Shown in pieces: positions 47,340-59,511 of a stretch of DNA of 64,000 nucleotides. Every line of letters starts with the position of its first letter. The stretch's first letter is position 1. Below the pieces are notes generated by a model. The model ran no database searches. It saw only the letters and a program-made list of their open reading frames with translations, and was not told where the DNA came from. The stretch covers positions 27,969,317 through 28,033,316 of the forward strand of contig CM055876.1 of the NCBI GenBank assembly GCA_029582165.1, in the 5' to 3' direction. This DNA comes from Portulaca oleracea (Eukaryota > Streptophyta > Magnoliopsida > Caryophyllales > Portulacaceae). The translations under genes and the position numbers were made by a program.

Positions 47340-47590
47340 GTTACGAGCGTGACCTAGGTTTCTACTTTCTTGCGAAATGATGAATCATTTCCAGCAAGAG
47401 GTCACAGACGTGACCCTTATCTCTTGCACAAGGGATCATTTTGTGCCAAAATTGAGTCACAGTCGTGACAACCCTCCGGTTAGTTTTTTTGTTGAACTTC
47501 AAAGGCGCATAACTTCTTCAATCAGACTCTAAATTAACTTATAATATATCATAGGAAAGTTTTCGGTGTGAACTTTAAGCTCCCGAAATC
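47340..47590. repeat. dyad array followed by a conserved block (copy 1)
   Basis: Three 14-bp near-palindromes, GTTACGAGCGTGAC (47340), GTCACAGACGTGAC (47401) and GTCACAGTCGTGAC (47456), are followed by a block (about 47505-47590) with GCATAACTTCTTCA, GGAAAGTTTTCGGTGTG and ACTTTAAGCTCCC. The same block, preceded by a different palindrome set, occurs at 54187-54417. Probably part of a noncoding region of an unrecognised retroelement. Confidence 0.6.
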
Positions 47591-47879
47591 GTAAGAACAT
47601 AGGAGCTCTATAGAAATAATTATGATGGAAACACTAAAGAGTGACCACTTGTCTTCTCTTTTGCCCTATTTTACCCAACTTTTTTCTTTTCATCTTCCCG
47701 GGCTGGTTTGCTTCTCATATTCTTGCCGATGTCATGTCGTCCCATCGAGAGGATCTAAGAATGGTCATGCGAAGGACCTGAAGCATTAACCTATGGACTG
47801 GGACCTCATTTTGAGTGGATGCCGCACCCGGGAATGATTGAGATACTCCTCCAAGGTCCTGTGTCCACCTTCAAATGGA

Positions 47880-47980
47880 CTATGCACCCAGGCTTAGCTT
47901 GCTTGGAGGGGAGAAAGGCCTTGGGTTCAGTGACCTTAGGCATATCGAAATTAACCAGATCCCCATACGGTTAAGTTAGA
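47880..47980 (+). pseudogene. possible LINE ORF2 fragment
   Basis: GGEKGLGFSDLRHIEIN in one frame resembles the KPK.GGLGFRDL segment downstream of LINE RT. It is short and isolated, so weakly supported. Confidence 0.35.
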
Positions 47981-48786
47981 AAGCTTTTGATAATATTTTG
48001 GTAGGTATTCTAGTTGTCATATTGATGATGTGGCAAGCAGAACAATTATGAATAATTTTTTCTTACAAGTATTAGCTCCATTCCATATTATTTGTCGTTT
48101 TAAAATTTGTGTCAGTCAAAATTTTAAATGCTTTGATGATTATTTTCTCAACATATACAACTATAATAATAAAATGTCATGCAACTTTAAAAGATAACTA
48201 TTCATAAACAACATAATAGTAAAATACGATTATCAAAACATTATTGTAATTACTCTACTTATAATCATTTTGTTGCTGCACCTTCCTATACAATGTCATA
48301 TGATAATATCATTTGCAAAATCTGAAAGTATGGATCACCAGAATCTAGTTTTCCTTCATCAAACATTCGAGGTACAATTTGTAATGGTCAAGATTTAAGT
48401 GTTATTTATTATCATCTAGTAATCCAAAATAAATTTTGTTGGTTTGGGTGGTGGTGGTGGTGATGCATGGTTTTGTGGGGTTGCTTTCAATGGTGAAATT
48501 TATATTGTTTGGCATTGAATATTTGAAATGGAAACTTCCAAGTAGGTTCGATCGGAGTACATCCTATGTTGTATTTGGACAAATTTACACAATCCAATTT
48601 CATTCATGGTCAGCAAAATGTGGCCAAGTTATTTCCTGGAACCTGGGCATGCGTGCGCATATATAATCCAAACAGAATATGTATAATCAGATAAAAGTAT
48701 TTTCCATGAGTTTGACTGTTTTTTGTCTCTTTTTTCCACATTTAATTTAAGTTATTGTCATGAGTGGATGAAGATTGAAGTTTGAA
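47981..48786. other. AT-rich intergenic DNA
   Basis: A degenerate Stowaway-like stretch starts near 48069 (GCTCCATTCCATATTATTTG). Small frames on both strands have no recognisable product. Confidence 0.35.
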
Positions 48787-48787
48787 A

Positions 48788-48900
48788 ATTCCAAACAATA
48801 GAAAGGAAAATTGTCCGATATGGAATTGAAGAAAAAAGACAATGAATATGAACATTCCAAACAATGCAAAAGAAAATCGTCCCATAGAATTGAAGAAAAG
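48788..48900. repeat. two-copy tandem repeat, about 66-bp period
   Basis: ATTCCAAACAAT...GAATTGAAGAAAA occurs at 48788-48835 and again at 48854-48900 with a few differences. Confidence 0.7.
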
Positions 48901-49564
48901 GGAATAATTTGAAATAAATATACATATGAGACAATTGGTGCAATTTATTAGGTGCACCCGGAGCATGTGCTTCAGAGTCTAGATAGTATGATTGTTCACT
49001 CACATATATTAGATTATTCACACGCATATATTAGGTTGTTTATTCTAATTATTATATAATTGTTCACTCGCAAATATATGTATATCATTTCATGAGTATA
49101 TTTATAAAATTAGCAAGTGTACAAATATGTTCATAAAATTAAAGCTATAATCATGTAGAGTTATAAATGCATGGTCAATTGGTCAAGGAACTAGCTCAAA
49201 CTACACACACGCACACATATATTTATATATATATGATCAAATAATAAAAATGATACGCTCATGTGTTTATACATGCGTGTGTTGGGGTTCACCCATGAGT
49301 AAAATGTCTTATATCAGAAAAGTGAAGAGAAAAGACATGATATATAAGTCAAGTTGGCTATTCCTCTTGACACCAATTGGTTTTAATATGGAACCTGATC
49401 ACTTAACTTGTGTATCGTGGACCTTGGTTGAAGTAGGCTCCCACCTTCGATCTCCCCAACAACATGCTCATAAATTATATATATATGCTCATGATACCCA
49501 TTCCAAAGTTATGGATGCATTCCAAAGTTATGGACGCATGACACTCATAAAAAATAATCCAATT
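48901..49564. other. intergenic DNA, nothing assigned
   Basis: Contains a small direct repeat CATTCCAAAGTTATGGA in two adjacent copies (about 49499-49535). No gene seen. Confidence 0.4.
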
Positions 49565-49588
49565 TATATATATATATATATATATATA
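49565..49588. repeat. (TA)n microsatellite, left of MITE
   Basis: Twelve TA units directly abutting the MITE. Confidence 0.9.
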
Positions 49589-50123
49589 TGAAAATTAGAT
49601 TCTAATAATCCCGACTTTTATGAATTGGATAACAATAATCCCTACTATCAATTTAGATTCTGGTGGTCCTTAAAAAAAAATGGATAGTAGTGGGACATCA
49701 TAGAATATACCCCAAATATCATATATTTTGTGTTGCATTTGTTTCAAAACTTATTATAAAACTTTACCATAGTTTTTAATGAATTTACGGTGTTTCTCCC
49801 AATTTTTTTTCAATTTTTTACGATTTTTTATGATTTTTTCACTTTTATTCCTTTTAAAAAAATCATAATATTGCTCCGATTTTCAAAAAAATAATTTAAA
49901 AATTGTTTTAGTAACTACAATTCATTACTTTTCTGGGGGTTGGAACGAAAAAAATAAAAATAATATGGGTGATAGGAATGAAAAAAATAAAAAGAATATA
50001 GAGATTTATTTGGTACCAGTACAATCCAATTTTATTTTATTTTTACCACCAAAATCCAAATTGATAATAGAGATTATTATTGTCCAATTCATAAAAGTCG
50101 GGATTATTAGAATCCAATTTTCC
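49589..50123. mobile_element. Mutator-type MITE copy 2, inside a TA microsatellite
   Basis: 535 bp related along its length to the MITE at 5481-6012 (GTGGGACATCATAGAATATA, 'CCCAAATATCATA', GGTACCAGTA). TIRs are GAAAATTAGATTC and, reversed, GGAAAATTGGATTC. It is flanked by TA repeats on both sides (49580-49588 and 50124-50132, the right copy reading TATGCATAT), so the TSD is only partly checkable. Confidence 0.8.
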
Positions 50124-50125
50124 TA

Positions 50126-50228
<103 letters not shown>

Positions 50229-50327
50229 ATGCAACATGCCAACATTAATACATAACATACGTGCGTTACTTGGGTTCCAAGCTTTGACAAAGATGCGTGT
50301 TTTGGAATATTTAGACAACATTGTTTT

Positions 50328-50735
50328 CTTTTTTCTTTTTCTTTTTTTTGAGGAAATGTGGCATGCCACACAGATTAAATTGATTCAGAGATTACCAAAT
50401 TTGCAATCTCCTCCGGGCAAACATCAAGCCAAGTTTTAGAACAATGTAAATCCACCGCTAACCTAGCCAACGAATGGGCTACCTTATTACATTCTCTATT
50501 AGAAAACATAAACCGAACTAAACGGAAATGATTAACTAAAGAAAGACAGTCTTTAATTAGGCCCTTAGTTGAAGGTTCTACCCTTTTCTGTTCAGTGAGT
50601 CCCTTGTACACTGCCAAGCAATCGGTCTCTACTACCAACTGTGCAATGCCTCGCTGTTTTGCTAGCCTCAGTCCATTTCTGATCGCATCTGCCTCCATTG
50701 CTTCCACGCTCCAACCAGTCGACATGTATGGTCCT
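50328..50735 (-). pseudogene. 5'-truncated LINE end: RNase H-like domain plus A-rich tail
   Basis: A 116-codon frame reading leftward from 50725 has RNase H (RVT_3-type) features: EAMEADAIRNGLRLAKQRG, VVETDCLAVYKGL, and SNRECNKVAHSLARLAVD, ending [18 protein letters not shown]. Downstream on the same strand is CCTCAAAAAAAAGAAAAAG (about 50355-50335), like a LINE poly-A tail. The RT part is absent, consistent with 5' truncation. It is open without stops, so it is relatively young. A stand-alone plant RNase H-like gene fragment is the alternative. Confidence 0.7.
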
Positions 50736-52134
50736 TGCTCAACTTTTCATGTCTTATCCTTAGTTAACCATTGACTAATTAGCGACTCTGATCATTAGCT
50801 TAAGACTTTAAATTAACAATGTATATATCTGTCGGTTTCCAAACGAGGTCCTAACTATGGTGTGGCAAATTTCATTCGCGTTTATGTTAGGAGTTACATT
50901 GATTTTTTTAAAAATTTAATATAAATCATCTTAATAAATAATATATAATAAGATTTTATAGATTGCAACAATTCATATGTTGATTGTTTGGATGCTAATA
51001 ATTCAAACTTCGAAAATATGTTAGTGTTTCAAACTTTACACCCTTTGTATTTTGATTTATCACCATTGAGTTGCTTGTCATGAATTGGGTAGTGTACGTA
51101 CGTGTAAGGAAAATTTTCATATATCATTCTTCAAGTTTATTATATTTATAAATTTAACTTTAACCATTTTAAGTTAATATTTATCATTACTGACCTTTTA
51201 ACCCAGTTTAATTTACCAACATTTTCGGTAATTTAGTAACTTTTCTAAATGAACGTATGACTTGTAATAAAATTTGTTTGCTAAAATTGTCAACAATTTT
51301 AATTAACAATTAATAAATATCATCACAAATCATACATTCACCGAAAGAGTTTTAAAATTTACCGGAAATATTATTAAATTAAATTGGTTTAAAATGTTAG
51401 GGGATGTAAATAACTAGTTGAAAAGGTCGGGGTTAGCATTATAATTAAATGTCATAAACATGAAGGAGGGCGTGTGCAAATTTTCTTGTGTGTAACCACT
51501 ACAACCACAACAAACTCTCACGAGAAGCACTCATGAACGCAGACCAGGGGTATAACTCTAGATATTAGCAGTCTTTCTCCTATGAATGGAACTTTATAGA
51601 GATGTTAATTCATGCAATATATGTACATATAAGTGTTTACAAAGCAAAAATCCAAACTACTAAAGTTGTGACCAATACAATCTAAACTTCCAAATTACTA
51701 TAATCAAAATTTCCATCGAGTTCATCAGCAAAGCTTAGAGTTTGTTTGGAAGTAACTCAAACCTCCCAATTGCTTACCCAATTTCTACATATCCACCAAA
51801 CGAACGGGCCATTAATAACGACAAGGGAACAAGTAAAGATGTTGGTTAGTTTATGCAGAAATAGATAGAAGTAGGTGATGAATTTTTCTAGAATTATAAA
51901 TGTTATGTAAGTTTATGTAATTTTAGTTGGAAAATGTAGAATTAGATAGAAGTAAGTAGAAAAATATTGTTAGCTATATACTCTTACAAAAAATAAGGCC
52001 TTAATTTCATATAATGGATCATAATAATACTAAAAAGATTTACTCAAAACTTTTAACACGTAAATAAGGGGAAGTAACATGGAATGGACCGGTGATTAAC
52101 ACGACAATTAATTTGTATTTTGGACAAAGCTAGT
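50736..52134. other. AT-rich intergenic DNA, nothing recognised
   Basis: About 1.4 kb without a supported frame or clear repeat end. Confidence 0.4.
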
Positions 52135-52355
52135 AACTACTCCCTCTGCCTCATTTTATTTTTGAAGAAAAGTGGAGAAATTAATGTAACACAAAATATT
52201 AGGTAGAATTACATTAAGATAAGAAAATATCCTCAATTATTGGTAAGTTATTGATTTTAAAGTTATTTATTAAAGGTAAAGATAATAAAACTGCTATTAA
52301 AATGTAAAAGTAGCAAATAATGAAGGATAAAAAAAATTGTTAAGAAGATAAATAA
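52135..52355. mobile_element. Stowaway-like fragment
   Basis: A TACTCCCTCTGCCTCATTTT end is clear on the left (about 52138). The right end is eroded (GAAGGATAAAAA near 52322), so the extent is approximate. Confidence 0.4.
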
Positions 52356-53226
52356 TTAGACCATTCGCAACGGCGAGTTTGAGAGTGAAATGACACTGAT
52401 GTGACGTGAATGAGGATGAGAAAAACAGTACAACAGTGAAAACGAGTGTCAACGGTGAGAAAAACTCGATCTCGTGCTCACCACGCGAGTACGAACGCAA
52501 GATTCTCGGCATTTTTTTTCTTTTTTTAATTTCTATTGTAGTGTATTTAAATGATTAAATATGGAGCTTACACTTTTTTTAAAAATATTTTAATTAAACT
52601 CACGTTCACTATTGAAAATCAAGTTAATATAAAGAGTATAAATCTAACTTTTCTGATGAGTCATACTGCTTCTATCCCATTCATTGAATATAATTCATAC
52701 CCATTATTACGGGTGCTCTAAGAGGCTGGAGAACAATCACCAAACAGTTGCTTACTTTGGTGGAATACGGGTCTAAAACCGTACAACATGATTTTTTTTT
52801 TAATTTTTATTTTGAGAGGGTACAACACGATTTAGTAACGAACAAACAAAGCCCTACAATGTAGAACCCCACTCAAGAGTTGGACCTGCCTTTAGTTGGT
52901 ATTCATTTTGCTTTCTAGTTTTGAAAATTCTCTAAAGCCCACGAAATCAGAATAAATATCTCATAATTGGTTTTGGTTATTTTGTATGTTGCTTTGGGTA
53001 CAGGGCTACAAAGTGGAGCCCAAGCCAACACAATTTGAAATACAATTTTCTTTTATTTTAGGGTAATCGATGAAAAAGGATGGCCAAAAAAATATTTGAC
53101 AATTGAAGATGTGAAGGACTAACAATATTTAATTTGTAATAAAAAAGCAGAAGATCAAAATATATTTTTATTGCAATTGTCTACACCCTCGCCACTTACC
53201 TTCAAATTCCTCAAAATCACTTATGC
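52356..53226. other. intergenic DNA, nothing assigned
   Basis: A small minus-strand frame (52512-52297) is unrecognised. No repeat borders were identified. Confidence 0.35.
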
Positions 53227-53337
53227 GCGTCTTTCCTATATGTCTGCAAAAGAAAATCATGGTTCACCTTTATTAATATCTATAGACATCTACAAAGGCG
53301 CACCATGATTTCCCTTACAGACATCTGGGAAAGACGC
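53227..53337. ncRNA. candidate fold-back RNA, 46-bp stem
   Basis: The left arm (53227-53273) GCGTCTTTCC...ATGTCTG...AAATCATGGT...CCTTTAT pairs with the right arm (53292-53337) with about eight mismatches, several of them G-U compatible. The loop is 18 bases. The size and asymmetry resemble a plant microRNA precursor or a tiny MITE. Expression is unknown. Confidence 0.45.
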
Positions 53338-53860
53338 TCCGACGTTTGAGTAGTTTTTTTTTGGGGGGGTGTTCGGTTGTAATTTTTGTGGTTTTATGAG
53401 TTAAGGTTGTCGGTCCACAGGGATGAGTGTTTAGGCTTGATTAAGGGTAATCGGTTCGTGTAAATGAGTTTTTCTCAAGGCGAAAAGCAATAAATAATGT
53501 AAAGGAAGCATTTAAATCTAACCTAGACATGATAATAATAAAGAAAGCAATTAAAAGAAAGCAATAAAGAAAGCACTTAAAGATGAATGCAATTAAAAGG
53601 CATGAATGAAGACAATGAATGAACAATGAAATTGGGAATGAGAAATTATACCTTTGATGACTAATCTTCAATAAACCTTCAATCTACACTTGAATTTCCC
53701 CCGAACAAACAAGAAATTGTGGTCTGGATTACCAAGAATCCCCCAAATTCTCACTAGTAAGTAGAATTGGAGTTCCTTGACCCTCCTCCCCACTAAAAAT
53801 GGAGTTTATTGTGGCTAACACTATAAAGCTTGGAAAACAAGTCAACAATGGCAATTAGAG

Positions 53861-53892
<32 letters not shown>

Positions 53893-54186
53893 AAGCTTGT
53901 AAAACTTCAATGGAAACTTGCTTGAATTGAGAAAGCTTGAGAAAGTTTGAATACAAATGCTAGAAATCAATGAAAGCTTGAAGAACAATGAAGAACAATT
54001 GAAAACTTGAAGAACAATTAAGAGAGATTAAAGCAAATAAAGGAAAGCAATTAAATCTAATTCTACTCCTAAACTACCTAGGCTAATTGATATCTAATTT
54101 AATACAAGTGGGTATTTATAGAAGAAGGAAAAATACAACCCCAAAACCCTAGAACAATCGCAGCACGCGCGTCTGCAGACAGTGTG
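53338..54186. other. unassigned repeat-like DNA with (GA)n tract
   Basis: Reads like noncoding retroelement sequence (GGTTGTCGGTCCACAGGGAT near 53405). Runs of AAAGCAATTAAAAGAAAGC-type repeats occur at about 53485-53600 and a GA-rich tract at 53855-53894. No frame is supported. Confidence 0.4.
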
Positions 54187-54417
54187 GCTCGGGCGAGCAG
54201 AAATTTGGCTCGGGCGAGCAAGCGTTCTGGCTGGTGTTTTTGTTGCTCCAGAACCCTTGCTCGGGCGAGCAGAAATTTGGCTCGGGCGAGCAAGCGTTCT
54301 GGGCAGTTTTCCCTGCCGACTTCAAACACGCATAACTTCTTCATCCGAACTCCGTTTTAGGCCCGTAAGATATCGATGGAAAGCTCTCGGTGTGTACTTT
54401 AAGCTCCCAAAATTTCA
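54187..54417. repeat. palindrome array followed by conserved block (copy 2)
   Basis: GCTCGGGCGAGC occurs four times (54187, 54208, 54259, 54280) as two pairs; a 44-bp unit is repeated with a 72-bp offset. It is followed by the block GCATAACTTCTTCA...GGAAAGCTCTCGGTGTG...ACTTTAAGCTCCC (about 54329-54417) shared with 47505-47590. Confidence 0.75.
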
Positions 54418-54553
54418 GAGCCATCGGAGTTGTAACGAAGGAGTTATGACCCAAAGGGTGAAGGCACACGTATTTCAAACCTTTAAGTTTGTACCGTTCC
54501 CCTGTTTGCGCCAATCTTGATATGGAATTTCCGACTTCGGTTTCGCCTCGGCT

Positions 54554-54617
54554 CTCGGCTTGGGTTGACTTGGTTTGACTCGGATCTCGGCTCGGGTTGA
54601 CTTGGTTTGACTCGGGA
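54554..54617. repeat. 32-bp tandem repeat, two units
   Basis: CTCGGCTTGGGTTGACTTGG-type units at 54554 and 54586 with one or two differences. Confidence 0.8.
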
Positions 54618-56150
54618 AATAGCTCGGGATTCCCTAAAAACATTCAATTAAGCCCAAACTTCTTCTAACTCCTTATTTTCCTACAAAACAACAAATCATT
54701 ATATCTAATATATAAATAGGGGTTAAAACAAGCAAATATACCCTATAAAAGAGAAGAAATTCGGCTCGAAACGAGGCCGAACAGGGGGAGCTCAAGAAGA
54801 GGGAAATTGATGGTTAAGGTGTCGGTTGCTAGTGTTGGGAGTGGTCGAAGCTGGTTTCCGGCATCGGGGTGGTGGGCAGATATTCGGTGGTAGTGGAGTG
54901 GTGGTGCTAAGCAATTGAAATAGGTGGTGGTTGGGTAGTGGTGCTGGGCAATTGAAACAAAAGAAATTAAATAAAATTAATTTTCCAATTTTTTATTACA
55001 AATTAGAGTTCTTCACACCCTTAATTATTAAAATTATTAATGTGTTTTCTGGCCATCCTTCTTAGTCCATTACCCTTCATTTTATTTCTCGGAATTCACA
55101 CGGCCCTAATGAAAATATAATATGTCACCCTCTAGTAATTTTTGTTTAAACAACCTAAACATACTTTATTTGAACATTAATTGTGGACATCTATATTGTA
55201 TTAATTTACAAATTGGGTTTTAAAAATTGGATATAAATTTAATTTATTTACAATTTGATCAGCAATAATTTCAAATTGTTTTAAATATTTTTTTGAAAAA
55301 TATCATTGGACATGCCTAATAAAAAGAGGTATTTGGTTTCACATGGGCTAACTTTCTTTTTCATTTATAGCTGCAATTTATTAGATGCAGGCAAGGAGCT
55401 TAAAGGGATGGGGCAGTCCCTGCACTCGAAGTAAAAGCATTAGATAGAGGAGTGGAAAGAAAGATCTCCCATTCTATTACTGGGAATAATTGATCAGGCA
55501 TATATGTTAGATTGTTCACTTTTTTCATTATAATTATTCATTCATAAGTATCTAGAGCACGTGTTCCAAATGCATGTTATATATATTGATTTATATCATT
55601 GTTTTGGGAGAAAAATCCTACATCACCCACATTTTCTTTCTAAATTATTATAAAAAATAATCAGTCGTTGATCTTTGAAGAGGATCATGATGTGTAATGG
55701 ATCAATACAAGGAAATTTGCCTTCTTTTTGACACTATTGTTTTGATTACGATCAATTCTTAACTATAAGAGGTTTAACATTCATTAGTTATGCCAATCAA
55801 AATAAATGACACCCCATTTGCATCACTCTATACATTAGAAATATTTTATATGTTTTCTATAGATTTTCAAAAAATAATATATATATAATTATAATTTTAT
55901 ACGATTTATATTTAATATTATAAATATAGTATATGAAAATGTAATTTTTGCACTAAGACAAAAGACTCAATAAGCATATTTTTCTAGTAGTAATCTCATT
56001 TTGTGAAAGCAATATGTATATTGAGAAATAAAACTAATGCTACTTGAATAATAATAACAACGACAACATGATACAAATAGAGTAATAATATATTCAGGGG
56101 AACAAATAATATAAGCATGACATTTTGGTGAGCATGTGAATATGGATGGA
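54618..56150. other. intergenic DNA, nothing recognised
   Basis: GT-rich sequence at about 54800-54960 and AT-rich DNA thereafter. No supported gene. Confidence 0.4.
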
Positions 56151-56283
56151 CATTAAGTATCGTAGACATGAATATCATGTATGGCAGAGATGGACATGGA
56201 TAGTTGATGTCTCCCTGATATTCATCATGTAAACTTGATGTCCATCTCTACGATACATGATGTCATCTCTATGATACTTGATG
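56151..56283. ncRNA. candidate fold-back RNA, 47-bp arms
   Basis: The left arm 56151-56197 (CATTAAGTATCGTAGACATG...GAGATGGACAT) is the imperfect reverse complement of 56237-56283. The loop is about 39 bases. It could be a small-RNA precursor or a mini fold-back transposon. Confidence 0.4.
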
Positions 56284-56901
56284 TTAATCACTGTTCACCG
56301 CCTCATCAAAATACTATGCTCATATTATCTGTTCCCTATATTGAGAGGCAGAGAGAGAATATATTATTAGAATTGACCATTTTTATATAATTGGGCAAAA
56401 GTCAAAAATAATATTTAGGAATAAATATTGAATTCTTGCCATCGAGCTTAAATAAATGGGTTATAAAAGTGCACACATGATAAGTTTCTAGTGGGCCCCT
56501 TTGATATTTGGATCATACCAAAAGTCATTTGGATTACTTTAGGATAACACTTTCCAATTCGGTTGCATTAAGGAGGCTAAGGACGCAGGGGAGCCCAGCC
56601 CAAGCCCGCTAGATTTGAAATATACGTTTGCTTCATTTTTCATTTTTGGCATACAGCTCTAAACAAAGCATCCCACCATTTTCACTTTCCAATAGACCAA
56701 TATAATTCAGGCTTTTAGTAGATGGATGTTAATTTAAGAAAAGGGTTATTGACCTTGAAGGACGGCCCAACAAATAAATTGACCTAAAGGTCTATCGAGG
56801 ACAAGGAGGTCCTAATTTGTAATTAAACATGGGCCTCAAAATTGATGACTAAGCATGTCAAATAACTTTTTTAAATTGGAACCGAAAAAAAGAAAAAATA
56901 A

Positions 56902-57990
56902 GGGCATGTTTGGAGAGACAAAAAGGAATGGAATTTGAGTGGAATGGGTTCTAATTCCAGTTTTTGTGTTTGGAGAGCATATTATAGAATGGAATTCTCG
57001 TTCCAGAGGGTTTCTTATTCCTCCCAAATAGGGGGAATTAGATACCTCCCATAATTGGGAGGAATGAGTTTCTATCCCTCGGGGATAGATGTTTCCATCA
57101 AAATAAAAATTAAACTCAACACCATATTCACAGCTATCGTTGTTTCATCATCTCAAACTATCCAACTTTAGAGAGAGAGAGAGAGAGGTGTAGAGAGAGA
57201 AATCCCATCTTCAATGGTGGTTGTCAAATTCGAACAGCCCAAGATTCTCTTCCATGAGCCCATGAAACTATCCCTCAACTCCTTGTTGGCACCGAACATT
57301 TCTTGATGCTTGATCTTGAAAGTAAAGTACTTCCCGGGAGAACTAGCGGCAACCTCGTCGACGGTGAATCGAACGGTGTAATTCCTGAAAGGCTTGGTCC
57401 CACCGTCTTTCGCTTAGCGTTGGGGTTGGGGCTTGTCGGAGAGGTAAACGAAGATATACAGGTCCATCTTGCCGATGAGATTGATGGTGGAAGAGGTGGT
57501 AATGGTGATGGCTCATGGCGGTGGTTAGAAGGTTGAAGATGATGTTTTCATCTGGGTAGAGTAAATGAGTGGACAGAGGAATTTAGGAAAGTTGAACTAG
57601 AAAAAATTTATTTATTTTTTATAAGTACGGGGGAATGTAAATACAAAATAATAAAATGATTGCTATGATTATTTTTAAATGAAAGGTGGTAATAATTTAT
57701 TTATTTTTATAAGTATTAGAATGGTTAATTATTAAAAGTAGAAAAAGTTATTTATAAATTAAAATAATAAATTTATCACAAAAATATAATCTATAATATA
57801 AATAATTACATAAAAATAAAGATAGATTTGATTCCATTCCATAACTACTCACCAAACAGTGGAAATGGAATTTGATTCCATTCCAGTTTTTCTCCAAACA
57901 ACTTGAGTTTTGGTATCTAATTCTATACTCAATCCTCCAGGTTTCTAATTTCATACCCATTCCATTTCAAAAATCTCTCCAAACAGGCCC
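56902..57990. mobile_element. PIF/Harbinger-like element copy 2, TSD TAA
   Basis: 1089 bp; left end GGGCATGTTTGGAGAG, right end reversed GGGCCTGTTTGGAGAG; TAA on both sides (56899-56901 and 57991-57993). The right end is related to the left end of the element at 6220-12538. It carries a gene-like fragment on the minus strand (57205-57520) and a (GA)n tract near 57172. Confidence 0.85.
57205..57520 (-). pseudogene. captured C2-domain protein fragment (SRC2-like)
   Basis: Reading leftward, one frame gives INLIGKMDLYIFVYLSDK and another continues DGGTKPFRNYTVRFTVDEV then KYFTFKIKHQEMFGANKELR. The order (strand-2/3 'KMD.Y..V', 'DGGT.P.WNYT.KFTVDE', 'F.I....MFG.DKE') is that of plant C2 domains of the SRC2/BAP type, which bind phospholipid and Ca2+. 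A frameshift and stop near 57415 and the lack of a start make it a non-functional fragment. It lies wholly inside the Harbinger-like element, so gene capture is the likely origin. Family assignment is from memory of the domain pattern. Confidence 0.5.
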
Positions 57991-59405
57991 TAATACATGT
58001 ATATTTGCCATGTCTAATCATTAGTTTTGGGCCACATATTTAATTGTAAATTAGGACCTCCCTGTCCTCAAAAGACCTTTAGGTCAATTTGTTTGTTGGG
58101 CCGTCCTTAGGGATGACATTGGGGCGGGAATCACTCGAGGCACAGGCCTGCTTTTGGGAAAAATCCCGCTCCCATTGGAGATGGGGACATGGAGGGGATA
58201 ATTTTCAAAATCCACTCGGGGATGGGGACAAAATTTTCCCCATCCCCGTCCCCATATTCCCCGCTAGGGAAAATTCCCCGTCCCCATCCCGAATCCCCAT
58301 CCCCGAAAATTTTAAAATTGCCAAGTAACTTTTATTCTAATTCAATATGTATATTAATAGCAAGGATAAAATAGTAATTTTCGAATTTTTAGTCAGAAAC
58401 CCTAACCTAGACTCGCTTTCCTCCTCCATAATTCCATATTTTTTTTACGAAAAACACTTGTTGATGTATTATTGTATTTTTTTTCCCGAATAACACTTGT
58501 TGATGTATTATTATTTGTCTATTTGATTTTGATGTATTATTGCTTGAACAAGTTAAATACATTGTATTTTGAACATGTTAAAAACCGAGTCCAATTAAAA
58601 TCGGGTCCGATTAAAATTTGGTTATATTTCGGATAGTTTTTCTCCAAACAACTTGAGTTTTGGTATCTAATTCTATACTCAATCCTCCAGGTTTCTAATT
58701 TCATACCCATTCCATTTCAAAAATCTCTCCAAACAGGCCCTAATACATGTATATTTGCCATGTCTAATCATTAGTTTTGGGCCACATATTTAATTGTAAA
58801 TTAGGACCTCCCTGTCCTCAAAAGACCTTTAGGTCAATTTGTTTGTTGGGCCGTCCTTAGGGATGACATTGGGGCGGGGAATCCCTGAACCCGCTGGGGC
58901 CCCGCCCTGTTTTGGGAAAAAATCCCCGCTCCCATTGGAGATGGGGACATGGAGGGGATAATTTTCAAAATCCACTCGGGGACGGGGTGGGGATGGGGAC
59001 AAAATTTTCCCCATCCCCGTCCCCATATTCCCCGCTAGGGAAAATTCCCCGTCCCCATCCCGAATCCCCATCCCCGAAAATTTTAAAATTGCCAAGTAAC
59101 TTTTATTCTAATTCAATATGTATATTAATAGCAAGGATAAAATAGTAATTTTCGAATTTTTAGTCAGAAACCCTAACCTAGACTCGCTTTCCTCCTCCAT
59201 AATTCCATATTTTTTTTACGAAAAACACTTGTTGATGTATTATTGTATTTTTTTTCCCGAATAACACTTGTTGATGTATTATTATTTGTCTATTTGATTT
59301 TGATGTATTATTGCTTGAACAAGTTAAATACATTGTATTTTGAACATGTTAAAAACCGAGTCCAATTAAAATCGGGTCCGATTAAAATTTGGTTATATTT
59401 CGGAT
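57885..59405. repeat. tandem duplication, 750-bp unit
   Basis: 57885-58634 is repeated at 58635-59405 with near identity except in the G/C-rich segment (about 58126-58170 versus 58876-58921, and an added GACGGGGTGG near 58981). The unit spans the end of the Harbinger element, the right Mutator-like arm and part of the hAT-like insertion. The breakpoints share AGTTTT. Confidence 0.92.
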
Positions 59406-59511
59406 AGTTTTAAAAAATCTCCGTTGGGGATGGGGAATCTGTGGGGACGGGGATGTGGCAAGAATCATTCCCCGAAGCGGGGATGGGGACGGGGATGGAC
59501 GAGTTTTGGGA
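58108..59511. mobile_element. hAT-like element rich in GGGGATGGGGAC, 8-bp TSD
   Basis: Starts TAGGGATGACATTGGGGCGG, like the TAGGGATGGCAATGGGG end of a common plant hAT-type MITE. It is flanked by GCCGTCCT (58100-58107 and 59512-59519). The right TIR is not recognisable. The C/G-rich segments give spurious frames on both strands. Confidence 0.55.

Noticed and set aside
58089..59145. Open frames on both strands rich in Pro, Ser, Gly
   Set aside because: They arise from the GGGGATGGGGAC / CCCCATCCCC simple-sequence part of a hAT-like repeat and are copied by the tandem duplication.
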